In this document: piece after piece, positions 43,214-53,290 of the stretch
How positions within the stretch are numbered: the stretch's first letter is position 1
Layout: each line of letters opens with the position of its first letter
Source: Chaenocephalus aceratus
Taxonomy: Eukaryota; Chordata; Actinopteri; Perciformes; Channichthyidae
NCBI GenBank assembly: GCA_023974075.1
Contig: CM043807.1
Coordinates: forward strand, 2,505,407-2,569,406
Reading direction: 5' to 3'
DNA length: 64,000 bases
Notes under the pieces: generated by a model
What the model saw: only the letters and a program-made list of their open reading frames with translations
Database searches by the model: none
Told to the model about the DNA's origin: nothing
Program-made: the position numbers and the translations under genes

Positions 43214-45088
43214 TGTCTTATCTTTTTAATCTGTCCTTGGAGACAAACGAAATTCCCCTTATTTGGAAATCCGCTTTTGTTCTCCCACTGTTAAAAGGGG
43301 GTGACCTCACTCTCCTAAACAACTACAGACCCATCTCCAAATGATGTGTTTTAAATAAAGTACTGGAATCTCTGGTAAATCTACAAATGAAGGAGTTTTT
43401 ATCAACAAATAATATTTTAATTGACTTTCAAACTGGTTTTAGGAAAAAAACATAGCACTACAACAGCTGCCTTAAAAGTAGTACATTATTTTATTAATTT
43501 CTTAGACAATAGAGAGCATTGCTGTTACGTCCCGACTAGGGGAAGAGGAAAGCAACATACACCAGATTGGAATTGGTAATAATTATAAATGGCTTTATTA
43601 CAAACGGGTGAAACAAAATGGCAGGCAAGCAGCCTGAAACAAACAAAAGGGCCAAAAGGGCACATGTTGATAAGCAAACAAAAGGAGGACTCTAAAAAAG
43701 GAGACTAATGGCATACAGGGAAAATAAATACTAATATAAAGAACGAAACAAAACCTCACTTTAAAAGTGGTACAACTAACCAAAGAATCTATAAAAAACA
43801 CAGCTAAACTAAAGGCAACAGTCACACAATACTAACCACTCTAAACACTATCTAAACACAGTTTAACCACAGTTCAACAGAATTCGCTAAGGAGCAAGTA
43901 GCGAGAGGCGTCTGTTCACTCAACAGAGCCTCCAGAATGATGATAGTCACCAGGCTTTGTATTCATCTCCAGCAGGTGTGCGCCGGCTGTGTGCTGCGAT
44001 TGGAGTGCGTCGGGCCCGGCGCGCTCCAATCGCAATCTTCAGGGGCGGACCAGGAGATGGCAGCCAATGACGGGAGGGCAACCGCACAGCTCATTTACAT
44101 AGAACACCCACAGCTGAAAACACTCAGACGACCAGGAAGGCAGCAGCCGTAACAACTGCGCAGCACCTTTTATTGACTTGTCAAAGGCTTTTGATACTGT
44201 GGATCATGCCTTACTGTCACAAAGACTCCTTAGCATCGGTCTTTCAGATCAGGCTGTATGTTGGTTCGAGAACTATTTATCACACTGTGTGTGCGGGCAG
44301 AAGGCTTAACTTCAACATCTCTTCAGATATCCAAGGGTGTGCCACAGGGATCTGTTTTAGGACCATTGTTATTTATTATTTATATAAACAGTCTTAATAA
44401 CAATGTTTTAAATGCTAATTTGCATGTTCATGCTGATGATACAGTAATTTACTATTCTGCGTCCACCCCGAAGCAGGCTCTTTGTCAGCTCCAGAATACT
44501 TTTAACATTGTACAAACCAACATGTGTGATTTGAAACTTGTTTTAAATGCTGCCAAGACAAAGCTAATGATGTTTTCGAAAGCAAAAATCAAGGACTTGA
44601 ACCTCCCTCCTATCACCACCTTGCAGGGGTCGGAGATTGAATCTGTGTCGCATTATAAGTATCTTGGAATTATAATTGACAATTCGCTTTCTTTTAAACC
44701 ACACATTGTGGAACCTTTGAAAAAACTAAGAATAAAATTAGGTGTTTTCTTTAGAAATAAGTCCTGTTTTTCATATGAGGCCAAAAAGAGACTAGTGTCT
44801 GCAACCTTTCTGTCTGTGCTGGATTATGGTGATGTGGTTTATATGAATGCATCTTCTCAGTGCATTCACTCGCTGGATACCGTCTACCACGGTGCACTGA
44901 GATTCATCACAAACTTCAAAACCTTGACGCACCACTGCAACCTATACGCTCGTGTTGGATGGTCACAAATTACCCATCATGCCTGGCTGTCAAGAGCAAA
45001 ACTACCATATGTGGTTCTCAGAGCATGCGCACTGGAGTTTTCCCGTAAGACCAACCTCCGATATCCCGCTCTTGGCTCAGTCAGATGA
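43214..45088 (+). pseudogene. LINE reverse transcriptase with YADD changed to HADD
   Basis: Before the LTR: YLFNLSLETNEIPLIWKSAF and LLKGGDLTLLNNYRPIS, then a stop and frame changes. After it: FIDLSKAFDTVDHALL, GVPQGSVLGPLLFIIYINSL, then HADDTVIY where other LINEs here have YADD, LKLVLNAAKTKLMMFSK, YKYLGIIIDNSLSF and SVLDYGDVVYMNAS. From 44258 the frame stays open for 276 codons. The histidine in place of the motif tyrosine would be expected to impair the enzyme, and the LTR and stops upstream make it a pseudogene anyway. Confidence 0.9.
43523..44154 (-). mobile_element. 632-bp solo LTR inside the LINE RT
   Basis: The block starts TGTTACGTCCCGAC and ends GCCGTAACA, so it has TG...CA ends with TGTTACG/CGTAACA inverse. 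The flanks are ATTGC (43518-43522) and ACTGC (44155-44159), a 5-bp duplication with one change. On the minus strand it carries GTAATAAAGCC as poly(A) signal near the 3' end, so the LTR sense is minus. A 5-bp duplication is usual for gypsy-class elements. Taking out the LTR and one duplication leaves the LINE codons for REHCAAPFID in frame. Confidence 0.9.
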
Positions 45089-45440
45089 ACGGTGCCAAGT
45101 GCTAGGACTGTCTTAGGGAAGAAAGCTTTTAGATGGGCAGCTCCACTAAATTGGAACAGTCTGCAAACCTGTTTAAAACTGAGCACTTTGGTTCCCCTGC
45201 ATCACTTTGAAACTCGGCTGGGTGACATGCTGTCTGATACTCATGGTACCTGTCACTGTGAATAGAGTTTGTAAACTGTACCCTGTACATTATGTTGTAT
45301 GTCTTCCTTATTGTTGTTCTGTTGTTTCTATGTTACATGTGTAACCAATATCCTGCAGGTCACCCTTGAAAAAGAGATCTTTTGATCTCAAGGGGCTTCA
45401 CCTGGTTGAATAAAGGCTACAAACAAACAAACAAACAAAC

Positions 45441-45959
45441 GGAGAAAGAAAAAACTCTGGATTTGGCTTTTTATTTTACAACTTTTAGATCCTAATGATT
45501 CAAATAAGGCCTGTACAAATGTCCATACTGGATAGTTTTTTTTGTTAAAAAAACAATTATACACTGATTTACATATGTATATTTCCTAATGTAAATCAAT
45601 GGGAAAAGGTATTTCTTGGCCCAGTGACGTCATTGACTGACAGAATGTAGTACCGCCGTTTGGCACTTCCTGGGGGCTTGGTTCAGATCTTCCCAAACGC
45701 TCCAGCCGCATTGTTTGCTGTAGTTGAACTCTCTTTAATTTGTAATCCGTCTAAGAGATTTCTCATAGACAGTTTCAGAGAGCAGGTAAACAAACTTGGG
45801 TAATATTTGGTAAAAGAAGAGCTTTACATGATTGCAACACCAGAACTTTTAGTTTTTAGACTTTACATTTCCATGGCTTTTTTTATTTATCTTTTGCTTT
45901 TACGTTGGTCATTTTCACCATTTAATATACTTCTTTCTAACGAGAAACCAGAATTTGAA
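45441..45959. other. Intronic sequence, nothing recognised
   Basis: No gene or terminus could be supported. It may be the left part of the repeat at 45960-46295. Confidence 0.4.
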
Positions 45960-46295
45960 ACTACGCAGCCGAAAACAATCTGCCTCTTCCTTCAGACTTC
46001 CTCACAGAGCCCCTCCTCCAACACACACAAACGTGCACATGACCAATGAGGGCACGAGATAAGTTTGTGCACAGATGGAAGGCTGACAGGCAGGTAGGCC
46101 ATCCAGTTACTTTAGCCGGGCCGGCTCAGATGATTGGTCGTGCTTTTTACAGTACTACGGCTTCCAGAGATGACATTTTTGTATGTATTTATTGTCAAAG
46201 CATTTAAGATATTCATTGCTATCGGGATGTTAAGAGCATTCCATGGAATATAACAAAGTGTTTCTGAAATAAATTACATACCCCACCTTTAAGTG
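45960..46295. repeat. Dispersed repeat shared with 54270-54503
   Basis: Between about 46010 and 46120 the sequence (CACATGACCAATGAGGGCAC, GGCTGACAGGCAGGTAGGCC, CCAGTTACTTTAGCCGGGC) matches the reverse complement of about 54283-54390. It ends with TACCCCACCTTTAA (46281-46294), also present at 54490-54503. Boundaries are unclear and no coding sequence is present. Confidence 0.65.
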
Positions 46296-46939
46296 CTTTT
46301 CATTTACCACACTGTCACTGTTCAGTTCTGTTATTTACGCTCCTTTCAAACTCAAACTGTGGCTCCTTCTGTCAGAACAAAAACATTGTTTCCCAGGTTT
46401 TCAGCAGTTATTTGAAACAAGTGACAGCCTCATAAATCAAACCATAATTGGTTTAATTTTAGCATATATAAGCAATAGAGGTGGGATAAAGCTTTTTTGC
46501 ATCCTGACCGTGAAAGATGACGGGAAAATGAGCTTGGTACCAGTTCAACTCTTCCTGTGGGCTATATATTTGTATAATCCATCATATTATCCCCCCCCCC
46601 TCCGATGAGCAGCCGGAAGACTTCTCCTCGGCCCTCAGGAGGAGGCTGCAGGGTGCTGCTCCTCAGCTGCAGGTTAACCGGATGAGATCCCTGTCTTTAT
46701 GCCTGCGCTTCATTTGACTTTACAGCCGCTGCCCTCTGAGCGTCGGGGTCATGTGTCGGCCTGTCAGCCACAGACCTGGGAGCAGTTCACACACTGCGAA
46801 GCAACATGTAAATTAAAGTTATATTTGTATGAGCTGCAGAGAGGTGTAGTGCTGCTGTAATGTAGTTGACTAGCATCTGCAAACAAGTCACAGCCGGCGA
46901 GTCGCCTGAAGCATTGATCAATATGTATTTCATTATGGG

Positions 46940-47840
46940 AGATATAAGATGGCGCCGGGTTGTCTGGCAGGCTGTCCACGCCTCTCTGCTTTAGTACAGT
47001 ACTAGTGTTTGTTCTGTGTCTGTTTTGCTCAGTGACAAGGACCATAGACTCTCTGTTAGTATACAACCGACACAAGCTGCTTAAGATCAAGGGAAATGTG
47101 GGCTTTTTTGCGAAGTTTGGCCAGGGTGGACACACAAACTCCCCTCCCCCCTTCTATCGGATGTACCTGCACACCTACTGCGGGGCGGGCCCTCGTTACC
47201 CCGGAGACGCAGAGGCACACGTAGTGGCCGGCTAGTCAGGGTGAAAGAGTGGCTAGCGTGGTCTCCTGAGCTGGCTCAGCACCCCGCCGTTTCCCCCCGG
47301 AATATGGACCTTGTTTTCGCCGGCTGGCCTCCCGACGCTCCCTCGTCATGGTCGGCACCAGTGGCTGGTACCTGTCGCTGGTACCTGTCGCTGCTACCTG
47401 TCGCTGCTACCTGTCGCTGCTACCTGTCGCTGCTACCTGTCGCTGACCCGACTCAAGAGCTCCATGTCCTGCGCCCCCAGTGGTCTCGCCTCCCCCCCTG
47501 ATGGAGTGAACCACCGCAACCTTCGGTTGCTGGGCCGTGAAACTCACGCGACTGTTGCCCCGGTTCCAACCAAAGGCTCGCTGGTAAATGCGAGATCGAT
47601 CGCAAACAAAACCTTCATCATCCAGGACTTCTTCACGTCACATGCTGTGGACGTGCTTTTTATAACGGAAACCTGGATGTCTGCAGGTGAGTCTGCTGCT
47701 TTTACAGAGCTATTGCCTCCAGACTGCAGTTTTATTAATTCTCCACGGACCACGGGTCGTGGAGGAGGCTTAGCGACTGTCTTTAGGAGCAGCTTGTACT
47801 GCAAACCCACGCCGTCTATCCGGTGGCGTTTTTATATGTA
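46940..47840 (+). mobile_element. LINE 5' fragment (5'UTR and endonuclease N-terminus)
   Basis: It starts near ATATAAGATGGCGCCGGG, runs through a GC-rich leader and a 13-bp tandem repeat (47369-47446), and enters an endonuclease frame at about 47575. That frame reads LVNARSIANKTFIIQDFF, DVLFITETWMS and SPRTTGRGGGLATVF. The N, E and RGGG-LA pattern identifies the APE-type endonuclease of fish LINEs. The sequence stops after about 85 residues, so this is a 5' piece, an unusual survivor because LINE copies are generally 5'-truncated. Confidence 0.8.
47369..47446. repeat. 13-bp tandem repeat, six units
   Basis: TACCTGTCGCTGS repeated six times with only last-base variation. Since 13 is not a multiple of 3, all three frames are cycled, giving an artificial periodic peptide. 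Confidence 0.95.
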
Positions 47841-47869
47841 CAAAAGTGATGGGGCACGAACAACTTAGA

Positions 47870-48419
47870 TGTGTATATAAAAGCTTCTGGTGCTTTTTTA
47901 AACACGTAAACAAATAGCTGTAGGCTATCTATGGTTCCGATAGAGAGAGAGGGGGGGGGTGTTAAGGAAAACACAGACACTCATCACCGAGGTCACAATA
48001 TCAATGGATCCAGCAGAGCAATAGCCTATAGGCAAAACACAGAAGAAGATATGACATCAAATGAACTTACCAAAGCTGAAGTAGATAACTTCAGATAATT
48101 CATTTCCTTTCTGTTTTACTGATTGTAATCACTATAAGCTGCTCTCTCTCGTCTCCTCTTCACATCTACACTTTTCGCGGCACACGTACTTACAGCCAAT
48201 CAGCTCTCTGAACAACACCAAGATGACGTTTGGTGGGGATGGCAGCTCAGTGCCCCTATGGTGATTATTTTTTTGCTGCACACATTGAATAGAAAAATAC
48301 TCTGAGCATGCTGAGTGTAGTTTTTACAGTACACGTTCATTTTAACAGCAGAGAGAGGGGCTTGCCCCACATCGCTCAACACGGCTCAATAGGCACACTG
48401 TAGACACTAATTAGAAGAA
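47870..48419. other. Intronic sequence, nothing recognised
   Basis: No coding or transposon end could be supported after the LINE fragment stops. Confidence 0.45.
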
Positions 48420-48662
48420 CGCAGACTAAAGTAAAAGTGCATTATAATACAATATAAGGGTACTCCTACTTTACTTGATTATTTCCTTTTTTTGCCACTT
48501 TGTACTTCTAATCCAATACATTCAGAGGTAAGTTGTGTACTTTTACTCCTCTACATTTATTGAATACCTTTAGTTACTTTACGTACTCACATACAGGACT
48601 TTAAATTGTAACACTCTGGTACTTTTACTTAAGTAACATATTGAATTACTTGTCCCACCTCT
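48420..48662. mobile_element. TACT-rich MITE fragment
   Basis: AAAGTAAAAGTGCATTATAA at the left and ACTTTTACTTAAGTAACAT near the right, ending TGTCCCACCTCTG, which resembles the family terminus CCACCTCTG. The left end is degenerate. Confidence 0.65.
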
Positions 48663-49056
48663 GGGAGGGACTGCAGTCACACAGTGGATCTAAAAAGTGG
48701 GAACAGGGTCAAAATAAATTATGAATTTTGTTCATTGTGGAATATACACTCAACCTTCATTCTCTACAAGGGGTGGCTCTGAAAGCATTTGATTTCATCT
48801 GAATCTAACGTCTTATTCAAATACTTCAGAACAAATCTAATAAATTAGCAGTTGTCTTGTGAATAATCCCCCTCTGGAGCTGTTGGATTACAAACCTCTT
48901 GATCACAGGTAGAAGACGTTTCTCTTCTGAAGGCTGACAGCAGAGCCAACACCTTCACAGAGCTCCTTCTGTTAGCAGCACACCTGAATGCTTTCTTCAT
49001 TGATCACCTGCTGTCCTCGTGAAATATGTGGATACAAACATCAACATAGTAAAGGT

Positions 49057-50815
49057 CAGTGGTGAGCCGTGACGTGTATACCAAGGCCCTCTGACCCCCA
49101 CCCCTTCGAGTTATTACGTCACAGTGTATACTTCAGCGGAATATCAGAACAACGGCCCGGGGTGCAAAACGAATCAATGAAAGCGACCCTCTACCACACA
49201 GAACAACACCTGTAAATAACCCTATTTGTGTTCTTTGAAATTGAAAAGGATATTGCATTGTGTTTGTTATTTTCGTTGCCGTTATTTGGCATGCTTTTAT
49301 TTTGAAGACGAGTTAACGCTATTGACAGGAAGTTGTTGTTGTTATGGAAACAAGAAAAGTTTCACAGTGGGCGGAACTTGTCATAAAGTCCACGATAATA
49401 ACACCCACCCATTTAGAGGGAAGATATGATTGGTCAATTGTACTGTCATTTGACATTACTCTCTCGTTCAGTTACTATAGCGGGGCCCTCTGTGAATTCT
49501 AGCTGGACCGCCTGGACATCCAACAGCTCCTCTCTTCACCGGTACGTCCACACAGCAGCTTCAGAAGAATCTTCCACCGCTTCCAACGCTTCTCTGCCCA
49601 TTGACTTTGAATGGGGATGACGTCACTTTGCCTCGCTTTTCGCCGAACTGCATTGTGGGGAAGCGAAGCGAAGATTTCCAGGATGTCCAGGATTTCCAGT
49701 ATTCCAAAGTTGAGCAATGTTCAACTTTTCAAGCTGAGCTGGAAGCACCAGCCAATCAAACACGTTTATGCAAATCTGACAGTAGAAGCGCTAGCCAATC
49801 AAACCGCGTGTAAGCAGGGAGAACCAGACCGCAGTTCATTTCCTCATATTCCAAACGAGAAATTACGGTAGCAAATCAGCCGGTTCTTTACGACCAGAAC
49901 TATTAACGGGATACAAACCGGAGGAACCAGGCATGGAGGGAGGTGGCAGAGACAGTGGGTGAAACTGGTAGGTTTTCGCCTGTTTGGGGAGTTTATATAT
50001 ATATATATATTGCTCGCATAAAATCCCCGGGTTTTTTTGCTTTGTATGTCGGGGGCGGGAGATTCATGTGATTGGTTGTTGGTCGAATTGCTCGCAAAAA
50101 ATCCTCAAGCTGTCAGACACGCCCAGCTCCAAGATTTTCAAGATTTTTTAAAAGCTGTTGTGTGGACGTACCGGAAAACGGAGCGTCCACACTACAGCTT
50201 CAAAAGAAGCTTGGAGCTGGGCGTGTCTGTAGCTTGGGGATTTTATTCAAGCAACGCGACCAACAACCAATCACATGAATCTCCCGCCCCCGACATACAA
50301 AGCAAAAACCCCCGGGGATTTTATGGGAGCAATATATATATATATATATATATAAACCTACCAGTTTCACCCACTGTCTCTGCCACCTCCCTCCATGCCT
50401 GGTTCCTCCGGTATGTATCCCGGTAGGTGAAGAGGGTCTGGTCATAAAAAACCGGGTGATTTGCTACCCACAATTCAGTTCGGCGAAAAAGCGAGGCAAC
50501 GTGACGTCACCCCATTCAGAGTGAATGGGCAGATTGAAGCTGTCGACGCTGTAGTGTGGACGGGCCGTAACTCGCAGAGACGAGCTTCTTTCATTTAACC
50601 CTTCACATTCCAACAGAAACTGAATAGGCAGATTCGAAGGATTTATTTATTTGGAAATGTTATTTTAAAAACAATTAAATCAAGTTATTTTGGTAAAACT
50701 AATGTATAACAAAAACAAAAAAAATATATATTTTTTTTAATGTTTTTAAATATTATTTTGTAGAATATTTTAGGCCCTCACAGAGGGCCTAGAGGGCCCT
50801 GACGGCTCGCCACTG
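49057..50815. mobile_element. hAT-type element carrying two opposed MITE copies
   Basis: The ends CAGTGGTGAGCCGTGACG and CTGACGGCTCGCCACTG form an imperfect terminal inverted repeat. The flanks are GTAAAGGT (49049-49056) and GTAAAGGA (50816-50823), an 8-bp duplication with one change. No transposase is encoded. The segment 49310-49500 is shared with 55307-55500. The middle holds the inverted MITE pair listed separately. Confidence 0.88.
49541..50566. mobile_element. Two MITE copies in opposite orientation, making a long palindrome
   Basis: Copy 1, 49541-50172, begins GGTACGTCCACACAGCAGCTT and ends AGCTGTTGTGTGGACGTACC. Copy 2, about 50179-50566, begins GAGCGTCCACACTACAGCTT and ends GCTGTAGTGTGGACGGGCC. 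They are head-to-head. GGCATGGAGGGAGGTGGCAG, the TA runs, CGGGGGCGGGAGATTCATGTG and CTTGGAGCTGGGCGTGTCTG of one copy recur in inverse in the other around a centre near 50175. Copy 1 has about 230 bp extra (49670-49900). Confidence 0.82.
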
Positions 50816-50823
50816 GTAAAGGA

Positions 50824-52149
50824 TACAAGTTTTTTTTCAAGCTGTTAACACTGTGTTAACAGCTTGTCACAAAATCTAATTCTGCAACACTCAACAAGTC
50901 ACTATTTATTATTGTCATTCTACAAATGATAGCACTAGAACAACTTCTCTTTAACTGAATGTATGATGTCACTCATGCTCTCAGCATTTAGTCAGACATT
51001 TAATAATATCAGTAGCATATGTGTTTCCTGTTAATGTATGACGTATTAAAAGATTACGGGTGCAGTAAAGAGGTGTGGGTGTAGTTCATCATAAATACAT
51101 TCCTATAATCTCCTTTGCTGCGTGTGTTTACCAGCATCTGCTGTCTGACGCTGTGATGTGAGACCTCGATGAACACCAGTCGCTGTTGGCAGATGGGTTA
51201 AAAATGTCGACATTTCACTTAGCAGCACTGGTACGTGCCGCAGCACTCTGGTCTATCCGGGGGGGGGGGACAACCTTCTGTCCAACATTTCCTGTCAGAC
51301 ACGTTTTCCAGTTTCAGTGTAGCCCTATGGGTATGAAGGGATGTGTAGTTTATGTTGGAGATTCATCATGACATCTTCTTCTGATCATTACTGTGGTATA
51401 CTTCATTAAATGAACACTGCAGGCTAAACTGGGTTCTGTGGCCCATGTGCATCTGTGATGTTGAATCTGTATATGTGAGCATGAATAAATGTATGAGCCC
51501 CTCCCATGTAAGTCTGCACAATCTCACACGGGCTACATTGTTTCTGTTGAGCACATATGGCAGAGGAGAGCAAACATGAAGTAATTGTGTACTCTGCCTC
51601 CGCTCCTTCATACCCTCTACATCTGTGGGCCCCCCCCCCCGAGCATCCGACTGTCAGCTCCTCCACCGCGTACTCCACAAAGCTCTGCAGGCTCATTACG
51701 ACATTGTTTACCTTTGTTGTCTTGTTGTTGGGTTTACTTCAACACTTCACAGTCGTGTTTGTTTTACGTACAAGTGCTGTTGCTTTTTTCTGTACTTCAA
51801 TTTGTCCTTCTGCTCCTGTGTCTTTTCCCGTAGGCAGTGTGTATTAGAATGTGAGTGCGTGTGTCACGGCAGGATTTACAAAGACAGCAAGATTCTGATT
51901 TAAATGAGTTCATTTACTGTTACACAGTTTTATTCCAGTGTGGAGGTTGACGGGTGGTTAGATGTGTAGCCAATCACCTTTAAGAGTTTGTCAAACACCT
52001 AAAATGACCAGCCTTACACACATGTTATTTTGCCCAATACATTTTCCCAGAGTGTATTTGTAATTACCCCCAGTACCGATATATAGTATACTGATCTTAC
52101 TAACCATTACAGAAAAGCAATGCTAGCAATGGACACAAGAAAGCATTGT
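50824..52149. other. Intronic sequence, nothing recognised
   Basis: No exon could be supported. Short G and C homopolymers lie at 51259-51268 and 51631-51641. The open frames at 51557-51903 have no domain. Confidence 0.45.
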
Positions 52150-52153
52150 CATC

Positions 52154-52731
52154 TGTTAGAAATTAAAATCAATGTTTTATGGCATAATGTACCTTAAACA
52201 TACCGTCAGTTTAAATGCTATTTTATTCTGGAAAAACCCAGAAGTTCTCAATACCAAGCTTTTATTCTGAAAATCCGTCATGACGACATCCGGGACTACT
52301 GCCCATTAGTATCATTAAAGTGGCTATTGACGCCGTTAACATGTATTACATATAAAGTTATGAAAGAGATAAGGAGGAGAAAAGGCATGTGGAAGTAAGC
52401 AATGAATGTAAAATGTCGAAATCCTCTAGTTTAACGCGATATCGGACACAGGAGAACGAGGGGGGAAGTCCCCTACATCACTACAGCTCACAGAGAGGAG
52501 GAGCGAACAGCCAGCAAGCGGGAAAGACGAATGCTTGTAAGCTCTCTTCTGCACGGCCACCAAGGGACAGGAAGCTGCAGACTTTCTCTCCTGACTGAAC
52601 AATATCCTGCTTGTAACATTACCGCGCTTTTTATTAATTAAAGTACCAATTTTGAACCTTCTCAGAGACTCCATTTAGTCTCCTTTTTAAGCTTCTTACC
52701 TGGACGCGAGAATAACGAACACAGCATAACA
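52154..52731 (+). mobile_element. Solo LTR, 578 bp
   Basis: It starts TGTTAGAAATT, ends GCATAACA, and is flanked by the perfect 4-bp duplication CATC (52150-52153, 52732-52735). A TATA-like ACATATAAAG lies at about 52348 and an ATTAAA poly(A)-type signal near 52638, so the sense strand is +. No internal genes remain. A 4-bp duplication fits endogenous-retrovirus-class elements. The first 140 bp resemble 41806-41940 inside the hAT element of the DIRS nest. Confidence 0.8.
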
Positions 52732-52933
52732 CATCCAATAAGAAGATGGTGTTGGGCAGGGCCCCCCAATAAGCTGCTGAGCACTGATGACTGGATAGAG
52801 ATACCAGACTCAAGCAAGAAAGACAGTCTTGTTAATAAACGTATTAAGAATGTGACACTGGTGGTTGACAATCTCCTCAAGCAAAGCTCCAACATGACAA
52901 AGGTCTCAGTAAACTGTCCAATGACTTGCAGGC

Positions 52934-52975
52934 AGTGGTGTTAAGTAACTAAGTAGATTTACTCAAGTAATGTTC
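52934..52975. mobile_element. TACT-rich MITE terminus
   Basis: CAGTGGTGTTAAGTAACTAA followed by GTAGATTTACTCAAGTAATG is the family left end only; the rest of the element is absent. Confidence 0.6.
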
Positions 52976-53290
52976 CAAACTCACACTGGTTTCTCACAGC
53001 ATCTCTGTATAGTCTGTGTATTCACTCTGTCCTAAACGGCTTGTTGGAGCTCCTGCCCCCCCTCCCTGTGAGCCCAGTGTGCTCTGATTGGTCAGCTCGC
53101 CCACTCTGTTCTGATGAGGCCACCATCGTTACAGCTGAACATCAGTGATTAGGTGTTACAATGGCGTTTGTTAGCAACCAGAAAATGACACCAGTAATGA
53201 CAAACAGATGAGAATGCTGCGTGGGGTCTGGGTGCCGTGTTGAAGGGACGTTGCGGAGCTCGCTGCTCCGCCCTTTGAGGCTCGAGGAGC

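Larger units (their letters stand above)
43205..45440 (+). mobile_element. CR1/L2-like LINE 3' half, split by a solo LTR
   Basis: The LINE begins abruptly after the DIRS RNase H. It contains RT motifs on both sides of an inserted LTR (43523-44154), the ORF2 C-terminus to about 45088, and a 3'UTR ending CTTGAAAAAGAGATC, TTCACCTGGTTGAATAAAGG and a (CAAA)n tail at 45418-45440. The endonuclease is missing. The tail type and motifs suit the CR1/L2 group. Confidence 0.9.

Noticed and set aside
47241..47501. Periodic 86-codon frame
   Set aside because: It is produced by the 13-bp tandem repeat cycling through frames.
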